Notes: generated by a model not told the origin, from the letters alone. Shown: positions 51,854 to 60,873, numbered from the stretch's first letter. The stretch is 64,000 bases of DNA from Cohnella mopanensis (GCF_022352055.1 NZ_JAKRWM010000027.1:1-64000); one strand, 5' to 3'. Made by a program: numbers and translations.

Positions 51854-52443
51854 GCGCGGCGGCTCAAGGGATGACGATCGCCTCCATGATGCTTTGCGGC
51901 GTGGCCATGGGGCTCGTCTTTGACGTATACCGTGTCGCTTCTCACCGTTTCCATATTGCCCGCTGGTTGCTTCCCGCGCTGGATGTGGTCTATTGGGCGG
52001 CGGCAACCTTAGGGGTATTCAGTATTTTGCTCGGCAGTAACGAGGGCGAAGTACGAATGTACGTCTTCCTAGGTCTTGGGATCGGCGTGACCGGCTACTT
52101 CGGCTTGTTCAGCAATGGGGTAGTCAAGCTGTCCGGCAAGCTCATCGATATTTTTAAATCGATATTCCGTTTCGCCTGGAAGCTGATTAACGCGCTTGTG
52201 TGGACCCCTTTACTGTGGATGGTTCGCCTCTTGGCGAAGGTGCTGGATATCTTATTTATCGTGACGGTAGCTATATTGCTGTGGGTAGGCAAGCTGCTTC
52301 TGAAACCTTTCGCCCGATTGGCGAGAGTGATGTGGCCTAAGCTACTGCCGATTCGAAGAAGGTTCTGGCCAATTATGCGGACGTATCGCCGCGCGCGAGA
52401 GAAGGCCAGTCAGATTCGCAACTTATTCCGAAAAAAACAGTAG
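51850..52443 (+). CDS. yabQ: spore cortex protein YabQ
   Basis: A 197-residue membrane protein with about four to five helices. The N-terminal MMLCGVAMGLVFDVYRVA segment is the family signature. The C-terminus is basic. It is required for cortex assembly in B. subtilis. The GTG start overlaps the yabP stop (GTGA). Confidence 0.9.
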   Translation: MSAAAQGMTIASMMLCGVAMGLVFDVYRVASHRFHIARWLLPALDVVYWAAATLGVFSILLGSNEGEVRMYVFLGLGIGVTGYFGLFSNGVVKLSGKLIDIFKSIFRFAWKLINALVWTPLLWMVRLLAKVLDILFIVTVAILLWVGKLLLKPFARLARVMWPKLLPIRRRFWPIMRTYRRAREKASQIRNLFRKKQ

Positions 52444-52576
52444 AGATAGTTCGACAATTATTTTTACAGGAATGCGTCGGAAGAAGGATATTTCTAGGTG
52501 ATCATATTATGCTATAATAATCGCGTCCCATCGTTTTGAGGGGCTGTTTTTGCAGCTTGGGAAAGGAGGCATCGGA

Positions 52577-52885
52577 TTGTCTTCACGCACAATGACCGCG
52601 ACACCTGTCATGACAGGCGCTCGCAGAAGACTGAAATTATTGTTATTCGTGTTGGTATTATTTATGAGCTGGGCTACATACGTACTAATCGTTCAATACG
52701 GGCAGATCAGCGATCGCAGAAGTCAATTGCATGAATTCGATCAGAAGCTAACCGATGCCCAGGCGAAGAACGAAGAGCTGCAACAGCAGATTGCCCGCTT
52801 GAATGATGACGAATATATTGGCCAGATCGCTCGTAAAGAGCATGGGCTAGGGCTTCCGGGCGAAGTTCCGATCAATACAAAATAA
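52577..52885 (+). CDS. divIC: septum formation initiator DivIC
   Basis: A 102-residue bitopic divisome protein: a basic cytoplasmic N-terminus, one helix (about residues 24-42) and a coiled coil (about 48-82). It works with FtsL and DivIB at the septum. AAAGGAGG (52562-52569) selects TTG 52577 over a TTG at 52550. TATAAT at 52513-52518 is a likely -10 without a good -35. Confidence 0.9.
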   Translation: MSSRTMTATPVMTGARRRLKLLLFVLVLFMSWATYVLIVQYGQISDRRSQLHEFDQKLTDAQAKNEELQQQIARLNDDEYIGQIARKEHGLGLPGEVPINTK

Positions 52886-53009
52886 ACTATCGTTCTATCC
52901 GGGGTAGACTAGCGTCTGTTGACCTTGCTTTGAATTGTCGGTTATAATTGGCATAGCCGGACTTATGCAGTTCGGGCACATTTAGGTTCAGGGAGGAACA
53001 TCGGTTTTT

Positions 53010-53456
53010 ATGGCCATCGAAGTGGGAACCAAATTGGAGGGCAAAGTTACCGGCATCACGCATTTCGGAGCTTTCGTGGATTTAACGGGCGGAGTTACAG
53101 GACTCGTTCATATTTCCGAGATTGCCGACAGCTATGTGAAGGACGTTCATGAGCACCTGAAGATTAATGACATGGTAACGGTAAAGGTCATTAACGTGGA
53201 CAAAGACGGAAAGATCGGTCTATCCATTCGTCAAGCCGTGGACAAACCGCCGGAACAGCAACAGCAGCAGCAACAACCGCAACAACGTGGACCTCGCGAT
53301 CGCGGTGGTCGTCCCTCCAAACCGGGTGGTTTCGGAAGATCCCCCTCTTTTGATGACAAATTGTCTCGCTTCCTAAAGGACAGCGAAGAGCGCATTTCTA
53401 ATCTTAAGAAAAGTACCGAATCCAAACGTGGCGGACGAGGCGGACGTCGTTCGTAA
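53010..53456 (+). CDS. yabR: S1-domain RNA-binding protein YabR
   Basis: A 148-residue protein with one S1 domain (residues about 5-75: GKVTGITHFGAFVDL, GLVHISEIA). A Gln-rich stretch (ten Gln in about 14 residues near 80-92) and a basic Arg/Gly tail follow. The function of YabR is not well defined; RNA or ribosome binding is expected. GGGAGG precedes the ATG. The tRNA genes that follow yabR in B. subtilis were not found. Confidence 0.88.
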   Translation: MAIEVGTKLEGKVTGITHFGAFVDLTGGVTGLVHISEIADSYVKDVHEHLKINDMVTVKVINVDKDGKIGLSIRQAVDKPPEQQQQQQQPQQRGPRDRGGRPSKPGGFGRSPSFDDKLSRFLKDSEERISNLKKSTESKRGGRGGRRS

Positions 53457-53481
53457 GATATAAGATGATCCTAATTTTTTT

Positions 53482-53511
53482 CAAAGCCGGACCCCAGGGT
53501 CCGGCTTTGTT
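53482..53511 (+). terminator. terminator after yabR
   Basis: CAAAGCCGGACC (53482-53493), loop CCAG, GGTCCGGCTTTG (53498-53509), then TTG. Confidence 0.85.
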
Positions 53512-53780
53512 GTGTTTTCTGGACGATGAGAAAACTTTAACCCTCCGCATTCATTCGTGCCTATCCGGCATTGCGGCGCGGTTCGCGTCTGAGAGTGAGC
53601 GGCAAGGAGCGCCATTCGTAGTCGGATGAGGGCGTTTTTTTGCTGTCGGAATTGGAGTTAATGCCCGGGCTGCTTCTTGCCATATGGGGAATAACCTATG
53701 AGCACCATGGGTTTGGCGAGTTCGCGCAACCGGGCACGAGCATCCGCCCGATCCTGTCGGAAAAAACTTTTTTCCCGCCA
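53512..53780 (+). other. untranslated region before spoIIE
   Basis: No gene is convincing in this stretch. A weak hairpin, CGCC..CG / CGG..GGGCG at 53610-53634, is followed by T7 (53635-53641) and could end a short RNA. A 17-base palindrome GGAAAAAACTTTTTTCC (53759-53775) lies just upstream of the spoIIE promoter. Confidence 0.4.
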
Positions 53781-53820
53781 ACCGTTTCTGACAAACTTCA
53801 TGAATTGCCCCCCCTATAAT
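53755..53820 (+). promoter_or_regulatory. Spo0A-type sigma-A promoter of spoIIE with 21-bp spacer
   Basis: CTGACA (53788-53793) and TATAAT (53815-53820) are 21 bases apart, too far for normal sigma-A but matching the unusual spoIIE promoter of B. subtilis. Spo0A-box-like heptamers lie at 53755-53761 (TGTCGGA, 6 of 7) and over the -35 (TTCTGACA). Confidence 0.65.
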
Positions 53821-53858
53821 AAAGAACACAATTCAATCTGGTGAATGGGGTGTGCATC

Positions 53859-56402
53859 ATGGACAAGCCGTCCGTCGTTCCCTTCGTACCTCGTACGGGG
53901 ACCGGACCCTCTATTGTTCCCGACACAGGGCGCAAAAGTTGGTTTCAGAAGAAAGGGAAAGCCAAACAAACGCAAGGAGACTCCCATCCGCATTCGCTTC
54001 TAACGCGATGGGGGGAAGCCTTACGTACCCAGCAGTGGCTGCTAGTGGTTATCGGAGTCGGCTTTTTGTTAGGCAGAGCGGTCATGCTGGAAGGAATCGC
54101 ACCCTTCGCGGCGGCATTTTTCGGAGTCATTCTTTATTTGCGAAGGGATTTGGCGTTCTGGGCCATGTTGTCTCTCGTAGCGGGCAGCTTCTGGGCGCTC
54201 GAACCGATGCCTGCGGTCATTTGCGCGGAAATTGGCGTTATTTATTTACTCTATCGAGGTTTGGTGCTCTATGAGCGCGCGGATTTATCCCATGCGCCTG
54301 TCGTCGTGTTCGCCGGGACGTTAATCGTTCGGTTATTCGATACGCTCCTTGTAGACAATACCGGTTGGTTGCCCTACGTCCTAACGCTCGTGGAAGCGGG
54401 GTTGGCTTTCGTGCTTACGCTGATATTCGTACATGCGCTTCCCGTGCTTACTAGAACGAGGAAAGCAACAGAGCTACGACACGAGGAGTGGGTAGGCGTT
54501 GCGATCTTGCTCGCTTGTCTTCTCACGGGCATGACGGGTTGGACGGTCTTCGGTGTAGCGGTAGCGAGCGTGTTGTCCCGTTATCTCGTCGTATTAACGG
54601 CATTCGTTGGAGGACCGGCGCTTGGGACCTCTGTCGGCGTGGTCGCGGGAATGATCCTAAGCTTGTCCAATCTTGGAGCGGCATCCGAGATCGGCTTGCT
54701 AGCTTTCGGCGGACTGATGGCAGGTCTCGTACGAGAAGGCGGGAAGGCAGCATCCATATTCGGGTTATTGCTAGGCACTTCGGTATTGGCGCTATACGGA
54801 AGCACTGTCGCGGAAACGATGGCTTCCACATGGTCGACCGTGGCGGCTTCGATTTTGCTGTTGATTACACGCCGTTCCCTACTGGAGTCTATATCAAGAT
54901 ATGTTCCCGGTACTACAAACTATGCACAGAACCAACACGATTATGCGCAAAAAGTAAGAGACCTGACGGCCGAACGGGTGGAAAAGTTTTCGGAGGTGTT
55001 TCGGCAGCTATCACGGAGCTTCCGCCAAATTACCCAACAAGGGGAAACCGTTAGGCAAGGCCGGGACTTCGATCATTTCGTCAATGAGGTTCATGAACGG
55101 GCGTGCGCGAATTGCCACCGTCGCAACTTATGCTGGGATGGACAATTCATCCAAACCTATAAGCTGATGACCGACATGATGACGGCGATCGAGGAGGAAC
55201 CGGACTTGATGCCGGCTCAGATGCCGAAGTCTTGGAGCCGCGTATGCGTCAAGACGCCGCTCGTGCTAGATGTGCTCAAGCGGCAGTACGAGGTCTATCG
55301 GAACGACTTGCATTGGCGGCAGCAGCTACAGGATAGCCGATTTCTTGTGGCGGACCAGCTGTCAGGGGTTTCCCAAGTCATGGACGACTTGGTGAAGGAA
55401 ATTCGTCGCGAAGCCAAACAGATGGATGCTCAGGAGAGGCAAATCCGTGATGCCCTCGACCGTCTGGGGCTGGCGATTCAGAATATAGATATTATTAACT
55501 TGGAGGAGGGGCATATCGATATTGAGATGGTGCATGCTTTCCGCACCGGGTATGACGAATGCCGCAAAATGATCGCGCCGTTGCTATCGGAAATACTAGG
55601 AGAAACGGTTACGGTAAGCCACGAGCGAAGCGGCGTTCCTTCCGCGCATTTAAGCACGGTGACATTCGCATCGGCCAAAATTTACGAGGTGGAGACGGGG
55701 GTGGCGGGAGCAGCCAAGGATGGCGATATGTTGTCGGGAGACAGCTTTAGCATGGTGGAGCTGGGCAACGGTAAATTTGCGGTCGCGCTAAGCGACGGAA
55801 TGGGCAACGGAGTAAGGGCGCGCATGGAGAGCAGTGCCGCGTTGTCGATGCTGGAGCAGCTGTTGCAGTCGGGGATCGATGAACGGCTTGCGGTGAAGTC
55901 GGTCAATTCGGTGTTACTGCTGCGCTCTCCGGAGGAAATGTTCGCGACGGTGGATCTGGCGCTGATCGATCTTTATACCGCGCATGCGACGATGCTTAAG
56001 ATCGGATCGACGCCCAGTTTTATTAAACGAGGGAGGGAAATTATTCCGATAGCCGCGAACAATTTGCCGATCGGTATTTTACAGGATATCGAGATCGATT
56101 TGTTGCGGGTACAGTTGCAGCCGGGGGATACGCTGATTATGATGACGGACGGCATTCTGGATTCGCCCGGTCATGCCATCAACAAGGAGCAATGGATGAA
56201 AAGAGTGCTGCAGGAGCTAGTTGCCGATGATCCACAGGACATCGCGGACGAGCTGCTCAATACGGCGCTGCGCCAATATCCGGGAGGAGTGAAGGACGAC
56301 ATGACCGTCGTCGTCACTCGGCTGACTCGCCATCAGCCGGAATGGGCCGCTTTCCGCTGGCCGGGCCTCAATCGGTTAGAGCGGCCAAGAACGGTTAGTT
56401 AA
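53859..56402 (+). CDS. spoIIE: stage II sporulation protein E, SpoIIAA-P phosphatase
   Basis: An 847-residue protein: a cytoplasmic N-terminus, about ten helices (residues 60-330), a central FtsZ-interaction region with a Cys cluster (CANCHRRNLC), and a C-terminal PP2C phosphatase with GDSFSMVELGNGKFAVALSDGMGNG, MMTDGILDS and DDMTVVVTR. It dephosphorylates SpoIIAA to free sigma-F in the forespore. GGGGTG 8 bases upstream favours ATG 53859 over GTG 53841. Confidence 0.96.
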   Translation: MDKPSVVPFVPRTGTGPSIVPDTGRKSWFQKKGKAKQTQGDSHPHSLLTRWGEALRTQQWLLVVIGVGFLLGRAVMLEGIAPFAAAFFGVILYLRRDLAFWAMLSLVAGSFWALEPMPAVICAEIGVIYLLYRGLVLYERADLSHAPVVVFAGTLIVRLFDTLLVDNTGWLPYVLTLVEAGLAFVLTLIFVHALPVLTRTRKATELRHEEWVGVAILLACLLTGMTGWTVFGVAVASVLSRYLVVLTAFVGGPALGTSVGVVAGMILSLSNLGAASEIGLLAFGGLMAGLVREGGKAASIFGLLLGTSVLALYGSTVAETMASTWSTVAASILLLITRRSLLESISRYVPGTTNYAQNQHDYAQKVRDLTAERVEKFSEVFRQLSRSFRQITQQGETVRQGRDFDHFVNEVHERACANCHRRNLCWDGQFIQTYKLMTDMMTAIEEEPDLMPAQMPKSWSRVCVKTPLVLDVLKRQYEVYRNDLHWRQQLQDSRFLVADQLSGVSQVMDDLVKEIRREAKQMDAQERQIRDALDRLGLAIQNIDIINLEEGHIDIEMVHAFRTGYDECRKMIAPLLSEILGETVTVSHERSGVPSAHLSTVTFASAKIYEVETGVAGAAKDGDMLSGDSFSMVELGNGKFAVALSDGMGNGVRARMESSAALSMLEQLLQSGIDERLAVKSVNSVLLLRSPEEMFATVDLALIDLYTAHATMLKIGSTPSFIKRGREIIPIAANNLPIGILQDIEIDLLRVQLQPGDTLIMMTDGILDSPGHAINKEQWMKRVLQELVADDPQDIADELLNTALRQYPGGVKDDMTVVVTRLTRHQPEWAAFRWPGLNRLERPRTVS

Positions 56403-56452
56403 GAAGGTTGGTTAGTGACTTTTTGGTTAGTGACTTTATAGATGAGCGGTGT

Positions 56453-56480
56453 AAAAGGCCTCCCTTGTTGGGAGGCTTTT
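56453..56480 (+). terminator. terminator after spoIIE
   Basis: AAAA-G-CCTCCC / GGGAGG-C-TTTT around loop TTGTT. Just upstream, a 16-base direct duplication containing GGTTAGTGACTTT lies at 56407-56437. Confidence 0.75.
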
Positions 56481-56566
56481 CGTGTGTTGGGGGGCTGGGT
56501 GAAACGAAAGTTTTAGCTGCCTATTAAACCAGACTTCGAACGTTTCCTTCACCCAACAGCACCTTC

Positions 56567-56770
56567 GCCAAACTCCTCCAACAGCCCGTGTAGTCCGGTA
56601 AAACCTAACTACAGCGCACCAAACTCCCCCAACAGCCCGTGCAGTCCGGTAAAACCTAACTACAGCGCACCAAACTACCTCAACAGCCTGTGTAGTCCGG
56701 TAAAACCCAATTGCAGCACACCAAGCTCCCTCAACAGCCCGTGTAGTCCGGCAAAACCCAACTACAGCAC
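56567..56770 (+). repeat. 51-bp tandem repeat, four copies
   Basis: Four copies with an exact 51-base period. Their cores, TGTAGTCCGGTAAAACC followed by TAACTACAG, begin at 56589, 56640, 56691 and 56742. Each core is an imperfect palindrome (TGTAGT..GG / CC..ACTACA). The intervening 25 bases are also conserved, so this is a tandem repeat rather than a CRISPR array. The rest of the 540-base gap holds no convincing gene. Confidence 0.85.
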
Positions 56771-56944
56771 AAATAAGGAGTGTTAAATGTCAGCGTTGAG
56801 TTACCAGATGATCCTCCCCAGCCATACCAAAGACGATTCCGAATAGCTACGTCAAAATTAGCGAAGCTCGCTTCGAAAGGTTAAATCTCCCATTCCTTGG
56901 CGACACTCTTAATAGATTCTAGAAAATAAGAGGAGCGTGGAATG

Positions 56945-57703
56945 ATGAAGCAAATCTTGCTCATTACCGATGGAGGATCAAACGTAGGCGAGAGCCCGGT
57001 CATTGCTGCCGCACAGGCTTATGCGGAGGGGATTACCGTAAACGTTGCGGGAGTCATCGATGATGGAACGATCGGGGAGTACGGATCGGTGGAGATTGCC
57101 GAGATTGCGAGAGCCGGTGGCGGAATTAGCCAGATCGTGACAAGTCGGCAGTTGTCCAGAACGGTACAGATGATGACTAGACAGACGGTAGCGGGGAGTA
57201 TTCGGCAAGCCGTCAATCAAGAGCTTCGCCAGTTATTTGGGGTAGATAACGTCGGCTCTTTGCCGCCGCCCAAAAGGGCGGAAGTCGTGAAAGTCATGGA
57301 GGATATGGAGGAAACGATATCGCTCTCCGTGGCGTTGCTCATCGATGCTAGCGCAAGCATGAAGCCGAAACTACATGCCGTAGAGGAAGCCATTCGCGAT
57401 CTTACCTTGAGCCTGCAGGCCAGAACGGGCAAAAGCCAAGTGTCCGTCTTCCATTTCCCCGGGGATTCCCAGCATGACTATTGCGTCATGGACGCCGGCT
57501 GGACCTCGAATGCCGCTAAGATCGGATCCTTATTCGGACGGATACGCATGAGAGGTACGACTCCGACAGGTCCGGCTCTTATGCAAGTCGTTGATTTTAT
57601 TGGCGAGACTTGTGGTAAAATAAGCAAAACAGAGCTAGCGGAAGCGCCACTTCAAGCAACGCGTGGCGATCCGAACGAGGTGCGGAGTGACTACGTCGTC
57701 TGA
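56945..57703 (+). CDS. yabS: VWA-domain protein YabS
   Basis: A 252-residue von Willebrand factor A-type protein. An N-terminal half-domain opens KQILLITDGGSNVGESP; a full MIDAS (DASASMKPK, then TTPTGPAL) lies in the second half. YabS pairs with the kinase YabT in sporulating Bacilli, and its role is unknown. GAGGAG precedes the start; ATG 56942 is also possible. It overlaps yabT by 17 bases. Confidence 0.87.
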   Translation: MKQILLITDGGSNVGESPVIAAAQAYAEGITVNVAGVIDDGTIGEYGSVEIAEIARAGGGISQIVTSRQLSRTVQMMTRQTVAGSIRQAVNQELRQLFGVDNVGSLPPPKRAEVVKVMEDMEETISLSVALLIDASASMKPKLHAVEEAIRDLTLSLQARTGKSQVSVFHFPGDSQHDYCVMDAGWTSNAAKIGSLFGRIRMRGTTPTGPALMQVVDFIGETCGKISKTELAEAPLQATRGDPNEVRSDYVV

Positions 57704-58610
57704 TAAGCAGCCCTTTCCGAAAGGAACGGTAATGAGGGGCAAATGGAACGGGAAGCTTTATCGGCTAGAACGGTTGCTTGGATTGGGTTCGAACGGACAA
57801 GTGTATTTAGCGACCTCGGGTCATCGGACCACCTTTGCGGTCAAGATTGGCCACGAGGCTGCAGAGTTGCAAGGGGAGGCAAATATACTAGCTTCTTTGG
57901 ATCATTCCCAGAAGAACCGTCCTCCCTTTCTATTAGATGTAGATGACGCTATAGTGAATGGAACGAATGTTCCTTTCTATGTGATGAGATACGTACCAGG
58001 CATACCGGTTAAAGCGTATTTGCGGCAAAATGGTTCACATTGGCTCGGAGTCGTCGGCTATCGGCTATTGGAGCGTCTAACCCTATTGCATGAAGCCGGC
58101 TGGGTGTTCGGGGATATTAAGAGCGACAACGTTCTGATCGGAGAATACGGCAGAGTCGAGTTAGTTGATTTTGGCGGCGCTTCGGCCATAGGTCGCAGCG
58201 TTCGTCAGTTCACCGAGATCTACGACAGGGGCTATTGGTCCGCGGGGAGCCGAACGGCCGATCCGGCATACGATCATTTTGCGGTAGCTCTGTTGTGGCT
58301 GCATGCCCTAGATGGCAAAAGGCTAATTCAGTTAACGAAGACGCTGCTCCCGCAAAATCGACATCCCCGGGAGTTGATGAGGCTCGTGCAGAGTAACCCG
58401 TTGTTAAAGCCGCTCGAAGTTTGGATGGAGAAAGCTTTGGCAGGGAAGTTCGAAACCACAAGGGAGGCTAGCGGAGAGTGGAGAAGTCTAGTTCGGATAT
58501 CCCAAGCTCCTAAGTCTCCGAGCGATCGCATTCCCGGTTGGATGGCAGGCATGCTTGGAGCTGCGATCGTGCTTAGCGTGACGGTCGCGGCGGTCTGGCT
58601 GTTGCAATAA
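57687..58610 (+). CDS. yabT: sporulation serine/threonine kinase YabT
   Basis: A 307-residue Hanks-type kinase. Gly loop GLGSNGQVYLA near residue 32; VKIG supplies the ATP-binding Lys; the catalytic loop reads WVFGDIKSDN, so His-Arg of HRD is replaced although the catalytic Asp remains; VDFGG is the DFG. A single C-terminal helix (about 285-306) anchors it. B. subtilis YabT is DNA-activated and phosphorylates RecA during sporulation. GAGGTG sets GTG 57687. Confidence 0.9.
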   Translation: MTTSSDKQPFPKGTVMRGKWNGKLYRLERLLGLGSNGQVYLATSGHRTTFAVKIGHEAAELQGEANILASLDHSQKNRPPFLLDVDDAIVNGTNVPFYVMRYVPGIPVKAYLRQNGSHWLGVVGYRLLERLTLLHEAGWVFGDIKSDNVLIGEYGRVELVDFGGASAIGRSVRQFTEIYDRGYWSAGSRTADPAYDHFAVALLWLHALDGKRLIQLTKTLLPQNRHPRELMRLVQSNPLLKPLEVWMEKALAGKFETTREASGEWRSLVRISQAPKSPSDRIPGWMAGMLGAAIVLSVTVAAVWLLQ

Positions 58611-58622
58611 GAGAAAAGCGAA

Positions 58623-58663
58623 GTTTCAGAAAGCGAGATTTTTAGCTATGTTCACTTTCTGAA
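58623..58663. repeat. inverted repeat between yabT and tilS
   Basis: GTTTCAGAAAG pairs with CTTTCTGAAC across about 21 bases. No T run follows, so it is not a standard terminator. Confidence 0.5.
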
Positions 58664-58688
58664 CAACCTCCAAAAAGGAGTAATGACA

Positions 58689-60107
58689 GTGCAAGCGCAG
58701 GACGATTGGAAACTCGACATCATGGCACAAGCACGCACGGATGGCTGGTGGCATGAAGAAAGCTCGGTTATCGCCGCGGTTTCCGGCGGTCCGGATTCTA
58801 TGGCGCTGCTGCACATTCTGAGTACGATGGCGCAAGATCTACCTTTCACGATTGTGGTTGCCCATGCGAACCATCAATTCAGAGGCGCGGAGTCCGATGC
58901 GGAAGCACAGCTGGTGAGACGGTATGCCGAGCTGCTGGGATTGAAGTTCGAAACGGCCGAACTGGGCATGCCATCTTACATAGCGGAGACGGGGATCAAT
59001 GCCCAGACGGCGGCTAGGGAGAAGCGCTACGAGTTTCTAAAGCAAGTAGCGAGCCAGTATAGCGCTTCTTACCTTTTAACGGGGCACCATGCGGACGATC
59101 AAGCGGAAACGGTACTGATGAGATTGATTAGGGGAACCGGGGTAAGCGGGCTTGCCGGCATCCCCTATCGTCGCAAAGAAGATCAATTGGAACTGATTCG
59201 CCCTCTTCTGCGTATAACCAAATGTGAGCTTCTGGAGTATTGTAAGCGAAACGGGGTGCCTTACGCGGTTGATAGCAGCAATATCGATCGGCATTATTTT
59301 CGCAATGCCGTTCGGTTGGATCTAATGCCCATGCTGGAGCAGCACAATCCCAGGCTGAAGGCATCGTTAATCAGACTCGCCGATATGGCGGGTGCGGATG
59401 ATGCGTATATGGAAATCCAAACGCAGCGCGCTTTTCAAGAGGAGGTCACTCCATCTGGAGAAGGCTTCCGAATAGAGCGACGACGGTTCCGCAGCCTCCA
59501 CGTCGCTTTACAACGCAGATTGATTAAATTAATATTAAATTGTTCTGCAAACCCGCGCCAAATGCTGGATTACGGGCATGTGGAGGAAATTCTAGCAGCG
59601 CTTCTACAAGATCGCCCTACTGTCACTCAATTGGATATTGGGGATGGATGGGTACTGATCAGGGAATATGAACAGGCCTATATCGGGCCCGCTCTTCCGG
59701 AATCGGTAAACTTTACGTATATCGTGACTGAAACGATGAACGCAGTGGATATCGAGGAAACGGGCGAGCAGATTCGGTTGGAGCGTCTGGAAGGAACTTG
59801 TTCCAGCTTGCCGGGAAACGAGCAAGAAGCATGCTTTGACGCTGACCAGCTCCAATTTCCCATTCGGATTCGAAGCCGCATGCCTGGCGATCTTATGCAT
59901 CCTTACGGACTAAAGGGCACGAAAAAAGTGCAAGATATGTTCGTCGATGCCAAAGTGCCGCGTTCCCGCCGCGATAAGTTTCCGTTGCTGGTTGACGGGA
60001 AGGGACGAGTGCTCTGGATACCGGGTATAAGGCGCTCAAGCCATGCTTTGGTTACCGAGCAGACCCGAACGACATGGCGCTTTACGTTCTCTTCTCAGAA
60101 AGTATAA
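58689..60107 (+). CDS. tilS: tRNA(Ile)-lysidine synthetase
   Basis: A 472-residue N-type ATP pyrophosphatase with PP-loop VSGGPDSMALLH near residue 31 and the C-terminal TilS substrate-binding domain (IRSRMPGDLMHPYGLKGTKKVQDMF, given in part, from about residue 395). It modifies C34 of tRNA-Ile(CAU) to lysidine, which is essential. GTG 58689 has AAGGAG 8 bases upstream; ATG 58683 is only 2 bases from it. Confidence 0.95.
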   Translation: MQAQDDWKLDIMAQARTDGWWHEESSVIAAVSGGPDSMALLHILSTMAQDLPFTIVVAHANHQFRGAESDAEAQLVRRYAELLGLKFETAELGMPSYIAETGINAQTAAREKRYEFLKQVASQYSASYLLTGHHADDQAETVLMRLIRGTGVSGLAGIPYRRKEDQLELIRPLLRITKCELLEYCKRNGVPYAVDSSNIDRHYFRNAVRLDLMPMLEQHNPRLKASLIRLADMAGADDAYMEIQTQRAFQEEVTPSGEGFRIERRRFRSLHVALQRRLIKLILNCSANPRQMLDYGHVEEILAALLQDRPTVTQLDIGDGWVLIREYEQAYIGPALPESVNFTYIVTETMNAVDIEETGEQIRLERLEGTCSSLPGNEQEACFDADQLQFPIRIRSRMPGDLMHPYGLKGTKKVQDMFVDAKVPRSRRDKFPLLVDGKGRVLWIPGIRRSSHALVTEQTRTTWRFTFSSQKV

Positions 60108-60243
60108 TATTCGTTATGCTTATCTGATTCGTCTCCGACATCGACGTACGAAAGCCGTTAATGCTTGGTTAAGGACGAAAACTAGTGCATGATAAGAGTC
60201 ATGCCATCATACCGTGTAATAATCTCACTGGGAGGTACCTTCT
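60108..60243. other. hpt upstream region
   Basis: No terminator for tilS is clear. A short inverted repeat GCATGA-TAAGAG-TCATGC lies at 60187-60204. A weak promoter TTGGTT-N17-CATGAT (60165-60193) overlaps it. Confidence 0.35.
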
Positions 60244-60783
60244 TTGCATAATGACATTCAAGAAGTTCTCTACTCGCAAGAAGTAATACAGAAGAAGGTA
60301 CAAGAGCTGGGAGCGGCAATCAGCCGCGACTACGAGGGGCGTAATCCGCTCGTCATTTGCGTACTGAAAGGCGCTTTTATTTTTATGGCGGACTTGTCCA
60401 AGAACATTACGATTCCGATCGAACTTGATTTCATGGCGGTATCGAGTTACGGCAATTCCACCCGGTCTTCCGGTGAAGTAAAAATTATTAAGGATTTAGA
60501 CGTATCCGTTGAAGGACGCGACGTACTCATCGTAGAAGATATTATCGACAGCGGTTTGACCTTGAGTTATCTCATCGACGTTTTGGAGCGCCGCAATGCG
60601 TTATCCGTGAACGTCGTAGCGCTGTTCGATAAGCCGGGACGCCGCACTTCCGATTTGAACGCGGATTATACCGGCTTTACGATTCCGGATGCGTTCGTCG
60701 TCGGATATGGTCTTGATTACGCGGAGAAATACCGCAATCTTCCTTATGTCGGCGTATTGAAGCCGGAAGTTTATTCCAGTTAA
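60244..60783 (+). CDS. hpt: hypoxanthine phosphoribosyltransferase
   Basis: A 179-residue PRTase. The PRPP loop VLIVEDIIDSGLTLSYL near residue 98 and VCVLKGAF near the N-terminus identify HprT, the purine salvage enzyme making IMP and GMP. The TTG start follows GGGAGGT by 7 bases. In B. subtilis hprT binds FtsH and the pair act on ftsH expression; the tilS-hpt-ftsH order is kept here. Confidence 0.95.
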   Translation: MHNDIQEVLYSQEVIQKKVQELGAAISRDYEGRNPLVICVLKGAFIFMADLSKNITIPIELDFMAVSSYGNSTRSSGEVKIIKDLDVSVEGRDVLIVEDIIDSGLTLSYLIDVLERRNALSVNVVALFDKPGRRTSDLNADYTGFTIPDAFVVGYGLDYAEKYRNLPYVGVLKPEVYSS

Positions 60784-60814
60784 ATCTGGCCGCCCTTGCG
60801 GCGGTGCATGATGA

Positions 60815-60844
60815 TTGTGATGCCAAGACAGGCTATGGTAAAAT
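60815..60844 (+). promoter_or_regulatory. possible ftsH promoter
   Basis: TTGTGA (60815-60820), 18 bases, TAAAAT (60839-60844), 30 bases before the ftsH start. Confidence 0.45.
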
Positions 60845-60873
60845 GATGTAAGCGTGTCGAGAGGAGGTCAGGG

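Noticed and set aside
53512..53830. tRNA genes expected after yabR by synteny
   Set aside because: No cloverleaf, TTCGA arm or CCA end was found in the stretch.
56567..56770. CRISPR array
   Set aside because: The sequences between the cores are themselves conserved, so there are no unique spacers, and no cas genes are present.
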